Shown piece by piece: positions 17,797 to 25,433 of a stretch of DNA of 64,000 nucleotides (position 1 is its first letter; each line of letters starts with the position of its first letter). The DNA is from Streptomyces sp. NBC_00443 (GTDB taxonomy: Bacteria > Actinomycetota > Actinomycetes > Streptomycetales > Streptomycetaceae): contig NZ_CP107917.1 of assembly GCF_036014175.1 (NCBI RefSeq), forward strand, positions 5,394,001 to 5,458,000, read 5' to 3'. The notes under the pieces are model-generated. The model was given only the letters and a program-made list of their open reading frames with translations. It had not been told where the DNA came from and did not search any database. The position numbers were made by a program, and so were the translations under genes.

Positions 17797-17805
17797 TTAT
17801 CCACA
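17797..17805 (+). promoter_or_regulatory. Perfect DnaA box upstream of mfd
   Basis: TTATCCACA is an exact match to the canonical DnaA box and lies 103 bases before the mfd start. A single match can arise by chance, so regulation by DnaA is only a possibility. Confidence 0.4.
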
Positions 17806-17907
17806 GCCCCGGCACCCGCCCGCGCAGCGACGTACGCTGGAAGCCCCCGGCCCGCAACACGCGTCGGGCCCTTCGTGTTGCCCACCCAGGACGGAAAGCC
17901 CCCCTCC

Positions 17908-20900
17908 ATGAGCCTGCACGGTCTGCTCGACGCCGTAGTCAAGGACACCGCCCTCGCGGAAGCGATCACTGCGGCCGCAGACGGCAACCGCATGCACGTC
18001 GACCTGGTCGGCCCCCCGGCGGCCCGCCCGTTCGCGATCGCCGCCCTCGCCCGTGAGACGGACCGCCCGGTCCTGGCGGTGACGGCGACGGGCCGGGAGG
18101 CCGAGGACCTCGCGGCAGCCCTGCGCTCCCTGCTCCCCCCGGAGGGCGTCGCGGAGTACCCGTCCTGGGAGACCCTCCCGCACGAGCGCCTCAGCCCCCG
18201 CAGCGACACCGTCGGACGCCGCCTCGCGGTCCTGCGCCGCCTCGCCCACCCCAGCACCGACGACCCCGAGACGGGCCCGGTCTCCGTGGTGGTGGCGCCC
18301 GTGCGCTCCGTCCTCCAGCCGCAGGTCAAGGGCCTCGGCGACCTGGAACCGGTGGCCCTGAGAACCGGCCGGACCGCCGACCTGAACGCCGTCGTGGACG
18401 CCCTCGCGGCAGCCGCGTACGCGCGCGTGGAGCTCGTCGAGAAGCGGGGCGAGTTCGCCGTGCGTGGCGGCATCCTCGATGTCTTCCCGCCCACCGAGGA
18501 ACACCCCCTGCGCATCGAGTTCTGGGGCGACGACATCGAGGAGATCCGCTACTTCAAGGTCGCCGACCAGCGCTCCCTCGAAGTCGCCGAACACGGTCTG
18601 TGGGCCCCGCCCTGCCGCGAGCTCCTCCTCACCGAAGACGTCCGCGCACGCGCGCGTGCCCTCGCCGAACAGCACCCGGAGCTCGGCGAACTGCTCGGCA
18701 AGATCGCCGAGGGCATCGCGGTCGAGGGCATGGAGTCCCTGGCCCCCGTCCTCGTCGACGACATGGAGCTGCTGCTCGACGTCCTGCCCAAGGGCGCCAT
18801 GGCCGTCGTATGCGACCCGGAGCGGGTGCGCACGCGTGCCGCCGATCTTGTGGCGACCTCGCAGGAGTTCCTGCGGGCCTCCTGGGCCGCCACGGCCGGC
18901 GGCGGCGAGGCGCCCATCGACGTCGGCGCGGCCTCTCTGTGGTCCATCGCGGACGTTCGGGACCGGGCGCGCGAGCTGGAGATGTTGTGGTGGTCGGTGT
19001 CGCCGTTCGCCGCTGACGAGACGCTCGACGCGGACACCCTCAAGCTGGGCATGCACGCGCCCGAGTCGTACCGCGGCGACACCGCGAAGGCCCTCGCCGA
19101 CACCAAGGGCTGGCTCGCCGACGGCTGGCGCACGGTCTTCGTGACCGAGGCGCACGGCCCCGCGGCCCGCACGGTCGAGGTGCTCGGCACTGAGGGCGTG
19201 GCGGCCCGCCTGGAGTCCGACCTCGGGGAGATCGCCCCGTCGGTCGTCCATGTCGCCTGCGGCTCGATCGACTACGGCTTCGTGGACCCGGCGCTCCGGC
19301 TGGCCGTCCTGACCGAGACCGACCTGTCCGGGCAGAAGGCGGCCGGCAAGGACGGCGCCCGCATGCCCGCCCGCCGCCGCAAGACCATCGACCCGCTGAC
19401 CCTGGAGGCCGGCGACTACATCGTCCACGAGCAGCACGGCGTCGGCCGCTACATCGAGATGGTGCAGCGGACCGTACAGGGCGCCACGCGCGAGTACCTC
19501 GTCGTGGAGTACGCCCCCGCCAAGCGCGGCCAGCCCGGCGACCGGCTCTACATCCCCACCGACCAGCTGGAGCAGATCACCAAGTACGTCGGTGGCGAGG
19601 CCCCCACCCTGCACCGCCTGGGCGGCGCCGACTGGACGAAGACCAAGGCGCGGGCCAAGAAGGCCGTCAAGGAGATCGCGGCCGACCTGATCAAGCTGTA
19701 CAGCGCGCGCATGGCGGCCCCCGGGCACGCCTTCGGCTCGGACACCCCCTGGCAGCGCGAGCTGGAGGACGCCTTCCCGTACGCCGAGACTCCCGACCAG
19801 CTGACGACCATCGCCGAGGTCAAGGAGGACATGGAGAAATCGGTCCCGATGGACCGCCTGATCTGCGGCGACGTCGGCTACGGCAAGACGGAGATCGCGG
19901 TCCGCGCCGCCTTCAAGGCGGTCCAGGACGGCAAGCAGGTGGCGGTACTGGTGCCCACGACCCTGCTGGTGCAGCAGCACTTCGGGACGTTCTCCGAGCG
20001 CTACTCGCAGTTCCCGGTGAAAACCCGTGCCCTGTCCCGCTTCCAGAGCGACACCCAGGCGAAGGCGGTCCTGGAGGGCCTTCGCGAAGGCTCGGTGGAC
20101 ATCGTGATCGGCACGCACCGGCTGTTCTCGTCGGAGACCAAGTTCAAGGACCTGGGCCTGGTCATCGTCGACGAGGAGCAGCGCTTCGGCGTCGAGCACA
20201 AGGAGCAGCTGAAGAAGCTGCGCGCGAACGTCGACGTCCTGACGATGTCCGCGACCCCGATCCCGAGGACCCTGGAGATGGCGGTCACCGGCATCCGGGA
20301 GATGTCGACCATCACGACCCCGCCCGAGGAACGGCACCCGGTCCTGACCTTCGTCGGCCCGTACGAGGAGAAGCAGATCGGCGCCGCGATCCGCCGTGAA
20401 CTGCTGCGCGAGGGCCAGGTCTTCTACATCCACAACCGGGTCGAGTCGATCGACCGGGCGGCCGCGCGCCGGCGCGAGATCGTCCCGGAGGCACGCATCG
20501 CGACGGCGCACGGCCAGATGTCGGAGCAGGCGCTGGAGCAGGTCGTCGTCGACTTCTGGGAGAAGAAGTTCGACGTGCTCGTCTCGACGACGATCGTCGA
20601 GTCCGGCATCGACATCTCCAACGCCAACACGCTGATCGTGGAGCGCGGCGACAACTTCGGCCTCTCCCAGCTGCACCAGCTGCGCGGCCGAGTCGGGCGC
20701 GGGCGCGAGCGCGGGTACGCGTACTTCCTGTACCCGCCGGAGAAGCCGCTCACCGAGACCGCCCACGAGCGCCTCGCCACCATCGCCCAGCACACGGAGA
20801 TGGGTGCGGGCATGTACGTGGCGATGAAGGACCTGGAGATCCGAGGCGCGGGCAACCTCCTCGGCGGCGAGCAGTCCGGGCACATCGCCGGAGTCGGCTT

Positions 20901-21438
20901 CGACCTGTACGTCCGCATGGTCGGCGAGGCCGTCGCGGACTACCGGGCGTCCCTGGAAGGCGGCGTCGAGGAGGAGCCCCCGCTCGAGGTCAAGATCGAG
21001 CTCCCCGTCGACGCCCACGTGCCGCACGACTACGCACCCGGCGAACGCCTCCGCCTGCAGGCCTACCGCGCCATCGCCTCCGCCAACACGGAGGAGGACG
21101 TCAAGTCCGTACGCGAGGAACTCGTCGACCGCTACGGCAAGTTGCCCGAGCCCGTCGAGAACCTCCTCCTCGTGGCAGGCCTGCGCATGCTGGCCCGCGC
21201 GTGCGGCGTCGGCGAGATCGTCCTGCAGGGCACCAACATCCGCTTCGCCCCCGTGGAACTGCGCGAGTCCCAGGAACTCAGGGTCAAGCGCCTGTACCCC
21301 GGCACCGTCATCAAGCCGACGGCGCACCAGCTGCTGGTCCCGCGCCCGAAGACCGCGAAGGTGGGCGGGAAGCCGCTGGTCGGGCGGGAGTTGCTGGGGT
21401 GGGTCGGGGAGTTCCTGGCGTCGATTCTGGGGTCGTGA
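17908..21438 (+). CDS. mfd: Transcription-repair coupling factor Mfd
   Basis: This 1176-residue protein is the ATP-dependent translocase that removes RNA polymerase stalled at DNA lesions and recruits the UvrAB excision machinery. Domain order fits Mfd: a UvrB-like N-terminal region (residues 1-470), the RNA-polymerase-interacting CarD-like domain near LEAGDYIVHEQHGVGRYIEM (about 510-570), a RecG-like helicase core, and the TRCF C-terminal domain from about 1010. Walker A is GDVGYGKT (K660) and Walker B is D755-E-E-Q758. The TRG-like region and ESGIDISNANTLIVERGDNFGLSQLHQLRGRVGR are complete. The ATG at 17908 sits at the family start position; the longer upstream frame is repeat sequence. Length is typical and no defect is seen. 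Confidence 0.97.
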   Translation: MSLHGLLDAVVKDTALAEAITAAADGNRMHVDLVGPPAARPFAIAALARETDRPVLAVTATGREAEDLAAALRSLLPPEGVAEYPSWETLPHERLSPRSDTVGRRLAVLRRLAHPSTDDPETGPVSVVVAPVRSVLQPQVKGLGDLEPVALRTGRTADLNAVVDALAAAAYARVELVEKRGEFAVRGGILDVFPPTEEHPLRIEFWGDDIEEIRYFKVADQRSLEVAEHGLWAPPCRELLLTEDVRARARALAEQHPELGELLGKIAEGIAVEGMESLAPVLVDDMELLLDVLPKGAMAVVCDPERVRTRAADLVATSQEFLRASWAATAGGGEAPIDVGAASLWSIADVRDRARELEMLWWSVSPFAADETLDADTLKLGMHAPESYRGDTAKALADTKGWLADGWRTVFVTEAHGPAARTVEVLGTEGVAARLESDLGEIAPSVVHVACGSIDYGFVDPALRLAVLTETDLSGQKAAGKDGARMPARRRKTIDPLTLEAGDYIVHEQHGVGRYIEMVQRTVQGATREYLVVEYAPAKRGQPGDRLYIPTDQLEQITKYVGGEAPTLHRLGGADWTKTKARAKKAVKEIAADLIKLYSARMAAPGHAFGSDTPWQRELEDAFPYAETPDQLTTIAEVKEDMEKSVPMDRLICGDVGYGKTEIAVRAAFKAVQDGKQVAVLVPTTLLVQQHFGTFSERYSQFPVKTRALSRFQSDTQAKAVLEGLREGSVDIVIGTHRLFSSETKFKDLGLVIVDEEQRFGVEHKEQLKKLRANVDVLTMSATPIPRTLEMAVTGIREMSTITTPPEERHPVLTFVGPYEEKQIGAAIRRELLREGQVFYIHNRVESIDRAAARRREIVPEARIATAHGQMSEQALEQVVVDFWEKKFDVLVSTTIVESGIDISNANTLIVERGDNFGLSQLHQLRGRVGRGRERGYAYFLYPPEKPLTETAHERLATIAQHTEMGAGMYVAMKDLEIRGAGNLLGGEQSGHIAGVGFDLYVRMVGEAVADYRASLEGGVEEEPPLEVKIELPVDAHVPHDYAPGERLRLQAYRAIASANTEEDVKSVREELVDRYGKLPEPVENLLLVAGLRMLARACGVGEIVLQGTNIRFAPVELRESQELRVKRLYPGTVIKPTAHQLLVPRPKTAKVGGKPLVGRELLGWVGEFLASILGS

Positions 21439-21576
21439 GCGGGGTGGTGCGCGGGATCGTGAGCGGGGCGATCCCGGGGCCGTGAACGGGCGGTCGGCGG
21501 GTGCGGGCGGGTGCGGGCAGGTCCGGGGGCCTGTCGTTTGGATCATGCCGGCGTGCCGGCGTCCGAACGACAAGCC

Positions 21577-22017
21577 CTAGTCGACCCGCACCTCAGTGTT
21601 CTGGCAGGCGTGCAGCAGCCACCGTCCGTCGTCCTGCTTGGTCATGACGTACAGCGGGGCACCCTCCGTGTCGCCGCTCGGTGAGTGGTACACCTGCCGG
21701 ACCTTGACGGCCGCCACGTCGGGCCGCAGGAACTGCGCGTGCGCCACCGCGTAGGTGACCTCGCCGTCCCAGGTGGCGGCGGGCAGCACGGCACGGGTGA
21801 ACTCGGCGATGGCGTCGAAGCCGATGAGGACCTTGCCGTGGGCGGTCGTCCACAGGGCGTCGGGGTGGAAGAGGGCCAGGAAGCCGTCGGGGTCCTTGGC
21901 GCGCTGGGTGCGTTCGACGGTGGCCACGACCTGAGCGATGGCCTTGAGATCGGCGTCGTCGCCGGGCTTGGAGCCTGCGGGGTCGACGGCCTTGCCGTCT
22001 GCGCTTTCGATGGTCAT
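21577..22017 (-). CDS. SnoaL/NTF2-like protein (SgcJ/EcaC family)
   Basis: This 146-residue protein has the NTF2-like cone fold seen in SgcJ/EcaC and SnoaL relatives: an N-terminal helix pair (LKAIAQVVATVERTQRAKDPDGFLALFHPDALWTT), a strand with KVLIGFDAIAEF, and a closing sheet that ends with RWLLHACQNTEVRVD. Such proteins act as small-molecule binders or isomerase-like enzymes, often in stress responses; the exact role is unknown. The ATG at 22017 is preferred over the in-frame GTG at 22026 because the minus-10 element of a well-formed SoxR/MerR-type promoter lies at 22025-22030, making the message leaderless. It is the last gene before mfd's 3' region, in the opposite orientation. Confidence 0.8.
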   Translation of the reverse strand: MTIESADGKAVDPAGSKPGDDADLKAIAQVVATVERTQRAKDPDGFLALFHPDALWTTAHGKVLIGFDAIAEFTRAVLPAATWDGEVTYAVAHAQFLRPDVAAVKVRQVYHSPSGDTEGAPLYVMTKQDDGRWLLHACQNTEVRVD

Positions 22018-22056
22018 ACGGATCACTCTGGGACCTCAAGTGAACTTGAGGTCAAG
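22018..22056 (-). promoter_or_regulatory. SoxR/MerR-type promoter and operator
   Basis: On the minus strand a TTGACC minus-35 box (22050-22055) is followed by a 19-base spacer and a CAGAGT minus-10 box (22025-22030). The spacer region is covered by the perfect palindrome CCTCAAGTTCACTTGAGG (22034-22051). A stretched 19-base spacer with a dyad between the boxes is the hallmark of promoters that SoxR/MerR-family activators untwist, and the dyad closely matches the SoxR box. Transcription would start at about the ATG at 22017. No MerR-family gene is in the window. Confidence 0.75.
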
Positions 22057-22177
22057 CGATGTCGGTGATGTAGGCGAATCTCAGGGCGGCCAGGCGGGTG
22101 ACGATACCCAGGCTCTCGGGCCGTACGGCGGCGATGGCGCCGCGCAGTGCGTCGCCGGTGAGCCGGCGAGGACGTCG

Positions 22178-22378
22178 ACGGTACGGCCACGGAGGCGGGC
22201 CGTGAACTCCGCAGCACCGTCGAGAAACACACCGACCGACTCGCCGCCGCTCCTTGGCAGTCACTCGCGCCGGACGAGGTCGACCGCCTCGCGGAACTGC
22301 TGGGGGAGTTCTGGGTGGCGGTGCTGTCGGCAGGGCTGCTGCCTTCGGAGACGACCTTGGGAATCGGGAAGGTCTGAG
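22178..22378 (+). pseudogene. C-terminal remnant of a SalK/SCO6745-like regulator
   Basis: A reading frame with no usable start encodes about 66 residues, including TEAGRELRSTVEKHTDRLAA and PDEVDRLAELLGEFW, and ends with a TGA at 22376-22378. This resembles the C-terminus of the SalK/SCO6745 family of winged-helix-like proteins. A stop codon in the same frame just upstream (about 22158) and the lack of the rest of the family's N-terminus show that only a fragment remains. It is probably a decayed gene. The bases between 22052 and 22177 hold nothing else I can support. Confidence 0.5.
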
Positions 22379-22439
22379 CAGGGGGGCGGCATCGGGCGGG
22401 GTCCCGGAGGCGCCCCGGGCCTACCGCGGCAACTCTGAA

Positions 22440-22472
22440 GCCGCCCGCGGGAGTTGGGTCTCCGCGGACGGC
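22440..22472. terminator. Hairpin downstream of the antitoxin-like gene
   Basis: Arms GCCGCCCGCGGGA and TCCGCGGACGGC pair with one mismatch around an eight-base loop. It lies about 120 bases past the stop of the minus-strand gene at 22596 and shortly after the plus-strand remnant. It could serve either strand. Confidence 0.4.
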
Positions 22473-22595
22473 CTCTGTTCGGAGGTGGTCGGGTGGAAGA
22501 CTGGCCCGGACGCGGGCGTCGGCGGGGTGCCCTGTGATGTGCCCCGGCGTCGGCGCCCTGCCCGGCAGTCTGTAGTCCTTCGCGTGTCTTGGGGG

Positions 22596-22781
22596 CTATT
22601 GCTGCTCGGGCGGCCGGTCGCGATCCATGCCCATTCCGCGCTCCATCCGTTGCTGCGCGTCGTCGACCTGGCTCTCGTACTTGTTGCCCGTCTTCTCGTT
22701 CGCCTTCCGTTCCGCGGTGTCGGACATGTCCCTCCCCTTGTCCTGCGCGTGACGGTTCTTGAACTTGTCGAAGATGCCCAT
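22596..22781 (-). CDS. Small hydrophilic MT0933/Rv0909-type antitoxin-like protein
   Basis: This 61-residue, highly charged protein begins MGIFDKFKNRHAQDKG and continues with NEKTGNKYESQVDDAQQRM, matching the MT0933_antitox family of small actinobacterial proteins that are predicted antitoxins or CsbD-like stress proteins. It is likely intrinsically disordered or a helical hairpin. No toxin gene lies beside it, so an antitoxin role is doubtful here. The ATG at 22781 has a GGAAGGAG site seven bases upstream, while the frame upstream is not conserved in character. Confidence 0.8.
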   Translation of the reverse strand: MGIFDKFKNRHAQDKGRDMSDTAERKANEKTGNKYESQVDDAQQRMERGMGMDRDRPPEQQ

Positions 22782-22973
22782 GCAGAGCTCCTTCCCGAGG
22801 TGACTCACCACCGACGATACGCCCGGGTTGCGAAGTATGCCCTCCTGGCCCGGAGGTGGTCTGGACCTCTCGAATGCCGCCGTGCGCCGGGTCGCTACCG
22901 TGTGCACGACGGTGTACCGGGGAAAGCCGCCTGTGCGGGGCGGAACGGGCGGCAGGGGAGGGGACGCATCGTG

Positions 22974-23756
22974 ATGCGTCGAAGGGGTCGAAGAAGCGGT
23001 GCGGCAGGGGCCGGGGCCGGGGCGATGCTAGGCATGGTGCTGGTACTGGCGGGGTGCGAGAACGTCGATCTCCGCGTCGACGAGGAGCCATCCGGCTCCG
23101 CCCCGGCCCCGGGCACCGGCCGGGCAGTGAGCCCACTGGACAACCCGGACGGCACGAAAGCCGGGCTCGCGCCCCTCACCTCAGACGCCGACCGGGCCGA
23201 GGCACGGGCCCTGATCGAGAAGGTGGCGACCAAGGGCCGCGGACCGAAGACGGGCTACGACCGCGACGAGTTCGGGTACGCCTGGATGGACTCGGCCCCG
23301 GGCGGCATCCCGTTCTCCCGCAACGGTTGCGACACCCGCAACGACCTCCTCAAGCGCGACGGCGAGGAGGTCCGGTTCCGTTCCGGCTCCGACTGTGTCG
23401 TGGCCTCCATGACCCTGCACGACCCGTACACGGGCGAGACGATCGAGTGGGCCAAGTCCCGCGCCACGACCGTACAGATCGACCACGTCATGCCGCTGTC
23501 GTACGACTGGCAGATGGGCGCCGCCCGTTGGCCGAAGGGCAAGCGCCAGGACATCGCCAACGACCCCCTCAACCTCGTTCCGGTCGACGGCCCGACCAAC
23601 AGCTCCAAAGGTGACTCCGGCCCCGCGTCCTGGCTGCCTCCGAACAAGCGGATCCGCTGCTCGTACGCGGTGCGTTTCGCCCAGGTCTCGCTGAAGTACG
23701 AACTTCCGGTGACGGCCGCCGACAAGGAGATGATGCTCGGCCAGTGCGGCGGGTGA
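22974..23756 (+). CDS. HNH-family nuclease lipoprotein (DUF1524/GmrSD C-terminal type)
   Basis: This 260-residue protein has a short basic N-terminus, a hydrophobic stretch and a lipobox VLAGC with Cys28, so it is predicted to be lipidated on the outer face of the membrane. The C-terminal half is an HNH/DUF1524-type nuclease domain: TVQIDHVMPLSYDWQMGA gives the D-H pair, followed by DIANDPLNLVPVDGPTNSSKGD with the Asn ligands. It is probably an extracellular, metal-dependent DNase, and two Cys residues (NGCDTR and GSDCVV) may form a disulfide. A GGAGGGG site at 22957-22963 supports either the ATG at 22974 or the GTG three bases earlier. Role in DNA scavenging or uptake is inference. Confidence 0.85.
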   Translation: MRRRGRRSGAAGAGAGAMLGMVLVLAGCENVDLRVDEEPSGSAPAPGTGRAVSPLDNPDGTKAGLAPLTSDADRAEARALIEKVATKGRGPKTGYDRDEFGYAWMDSAPGGIPFSRNGCDTRNDLLKRDGEEVRFRSGSDCVVASMTLHDPYTGETIEWAKSRATTVQIDHVMPLSYDWQMGAARWPKGKRQDIANDPLNLVPVDGPTNSSKGDSGPASWLPPNKRIRCSYAVRFAQVSLKYELPVTAADKEMMLGQCGG

Positions 23757-23817
23757 CACCCGGTCCGCTGCCGAAACGGCATCGCGCTGCGGCCGTCCCA
23801 CGCCTACGGTGACCGGC

Positions 23818-24561
23818 ATGGAGCTGAAGGTATCGAGCCTCGCGGAACGCCCCGAGATGCTCGAACGGGTCATGGAAATGCCGGACACCTGGCCCCGGTT
23901 CACGACCCAGGACCCGGTGGGCAACGCCCACTACGGCCGGATCCCGCGCGAACTCCCCCAGTACGCCCTGTTCGCCGAGGACGAGCGCGGCGAGGTCGTC
24001 GCGCACGCCTTCAGCGTCCCGTTCGCCCTCGCGGCCGAGGGCCGTGGCCGGCTGCCCGCCCGAGGGTGGGACGAGGTGCTCGTGTGGGCCTTCGCCGACC
24101 TGCGCGCCGGCGTCCGCCCCGACACGGTCAGCGCCATCTCCGTCGTCATCGCCCCGCACGCCCAGGGCAGCGGCCTGTCCGCCCGGATGCTCTCCGCGAT
24201 GCGCGACAACGCCCGGGCCCACGGCTTCCGCGAGGTCGTCGCCCCGGTCCGCCCCAGCGCCAAGCACCTCGAACCGCACACCCCCATCGAGGAGTACGCC
24301 CACCGGGTACGCCCCGACGGCCTGCCGCACGACCCGTGGCTGCGCGTCCATGCCCGCGCCGGCGCCGGCATCGACTCCATCGCCCCGGCTTCCATGACCG
24401 TCGCCGGCTCCCTGGAGCAGTGGCGCCACTGGACCGGACTGCCCTTCGACACGGCGGGCGACATCGAGGTACCGGGCGCGCTGGTGCCGGTGCGGTGCGA
24501 GCCGGAGCGGGACTGCGCGGTGTATGTCGAGCCCAATGTGTGGATGCGGCACCCGCTGTAA
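23818..24561 (+). CDS. GNAT-like acetyltransferase
   Basis: This 247-residue soluble protein has the GNAT fold: a strand pair around YALFAEDERGEVVAHAFSVPF, then the acetyl-CoA loop at VSAISVVIAPHAQGSGLSARMLSAM (a variant Q-x-x-G-x-G/A motif), and HGFREVVAPVRPSAK. The C-terminal third (HARAGAGIDSIAPASM) is typical of a group of long actinobacterial GNAT proteins with unknown substrates. The ATG at 23818 is chosen because TACGGT at 23805-23810 ends seven bases before it; the GTG at 23809 would lie inside that minus-10 box. The gene stands alone between the HNH gene and the membrane-kinase pair. Confidence 0.78.
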   Translation: MELKVSSLAERPEMLERVMEMPDTWPRFTTQDPVGNAHYGRIPRELPQYALFAEDERGEVVAHAFSVPFALAAEGRGRLPARGWDEVLVWAFADLRAGVRPDTVSAISVVIAPHAQGSGLSARMLSAMRDNARAHGFREVVAPVRPSAKHLEPHTPIEEYAHRVRPDGLPHDPWLRVHARAGAGIDSIAPASMTVAGSLEQWRHWTGLPFDTAGDIEVPGALVPVRCEPERDCAVYVEPNVWMRHPL

Positions 24562-24749
24562 CACGGAAGCGAGGCCTCCGCGACGTCCGCCGTCGTACGA
24601 AGTGATCAGCTCGGCAACGGTTCGGTACAACCGGTGACCGTATGTCGGTGTCGGCCTATACGCTCGAAGCGACAATCGCACGACCGAGGTTGCCCCGCAC
24701 CGGGCAGGACCGGCCGTCCGTACGCCCACTTCAGGCATCAGGAGCAGCC

Positions 24750-25433
24750 ATGCAAGGCCACGGCTACACGCAGCCGGTGAAGCAGCCGCCGCCCACCGGG
24801 TGGCTGGTCTTCCTGCGCCTGCTGTTCGTCGTGATCTCGGTGCTGAGCTTCGGCCTGCTGACGTGGACGATGATGCTGCGGCTGGCCATCGTGACCCGCA
24901 AGCCCCTCGACTGGGGCCTGTTCGCGGCGTCGATCGTGGTGGAGTTCCTCGGTCTGTACATGATCGGCTCCGAGCCCGGCGACGAGATTCACACCGCGGG
25001 CGGCTGGATGGGCCTCGCCCTCCTCCTGGGCGGCCTCGTGGCCGCGATCGCGTACTACCTCTCCGCGGACATACGCCACTTCCACCAGCTCCGCTTCCCG
25101 GGCTACAGCGCCCAGCGGCCCTCCGTCCCGGCCCAGTCCTACGGCTATCCGCAAGCCGGGTCGCCGTACACCGCCACGACGGTGCCGCAGTCGGCGCCGA
25201 TACCGCAGACGCCGATACCCCAGGCACCGGGCCCCCAGGCACCGGGCCCTCAGACCCCGACATCCCAGCCGCCGATATCCCAGACGCCGATGCCCCGGAC
25301 CCCCGTCCCGCCGCCCCCGCAGCGCCCCGCGCCCGCACGCATCGACCAGGTGCGTGCCGAGCTCGACGAGCTCAGTGACTACCTGCGCAAGCACGACGGC
25401 CGCCAGGACGGCACCTACGAGGGCGACAGGTGA
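24750..25433 (+). CDS. Four-helix membrane protein with Pro/Gln-rich tail
   Basis: This 227-residue protein has about three to four transmembrane helices between residues 18 and 110 (FLRLLFVVISVLSFGLLTW, LFAASIVVEFLGLYMIG, MGLALLLGGLVAAIAYYL), then a tail rich in Pro and Gln with repeats such as PQAPG and PQTP, ending in a short charged helix (RAELDELSDYLRKHD). I do not recognise a named family. The ATG has an AGGAG site five bases upstream, and the stop overlaps the start of the kinase gene (GTGA), so the two are coupled and the membrane protein may anchor or regulate the soluble kinase. Confidence 0.8.
   Translation: MQGHGYTQPVKQPPPTGWLVFLRLLFVVISVLSFGLLTWTMMLRLAIVTRKPLDWGLFAASIVVEFLGLYMIGSEPGDEIHTAGGWMGLALLLGGLVAAIAYYLSADIRHFHQLRFPGYSAQRPSVPAQSYGYPQAGSPYTATTVPQSAPIPQTPIPQAPGPQAPGPQTPTSQPPISQTPMPRTPVPPPPQRPAPARIDQVRAELDELSDYLRKHDGRQDGTYEGDR

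Noticed and set aside
22052..22264. Seventy-residue minus-strand frame ending RLAALRFAYITDIA
   Set aside because: It has no start signal, lies over the operator and the regulator remnant, and I do not recognise a domain.
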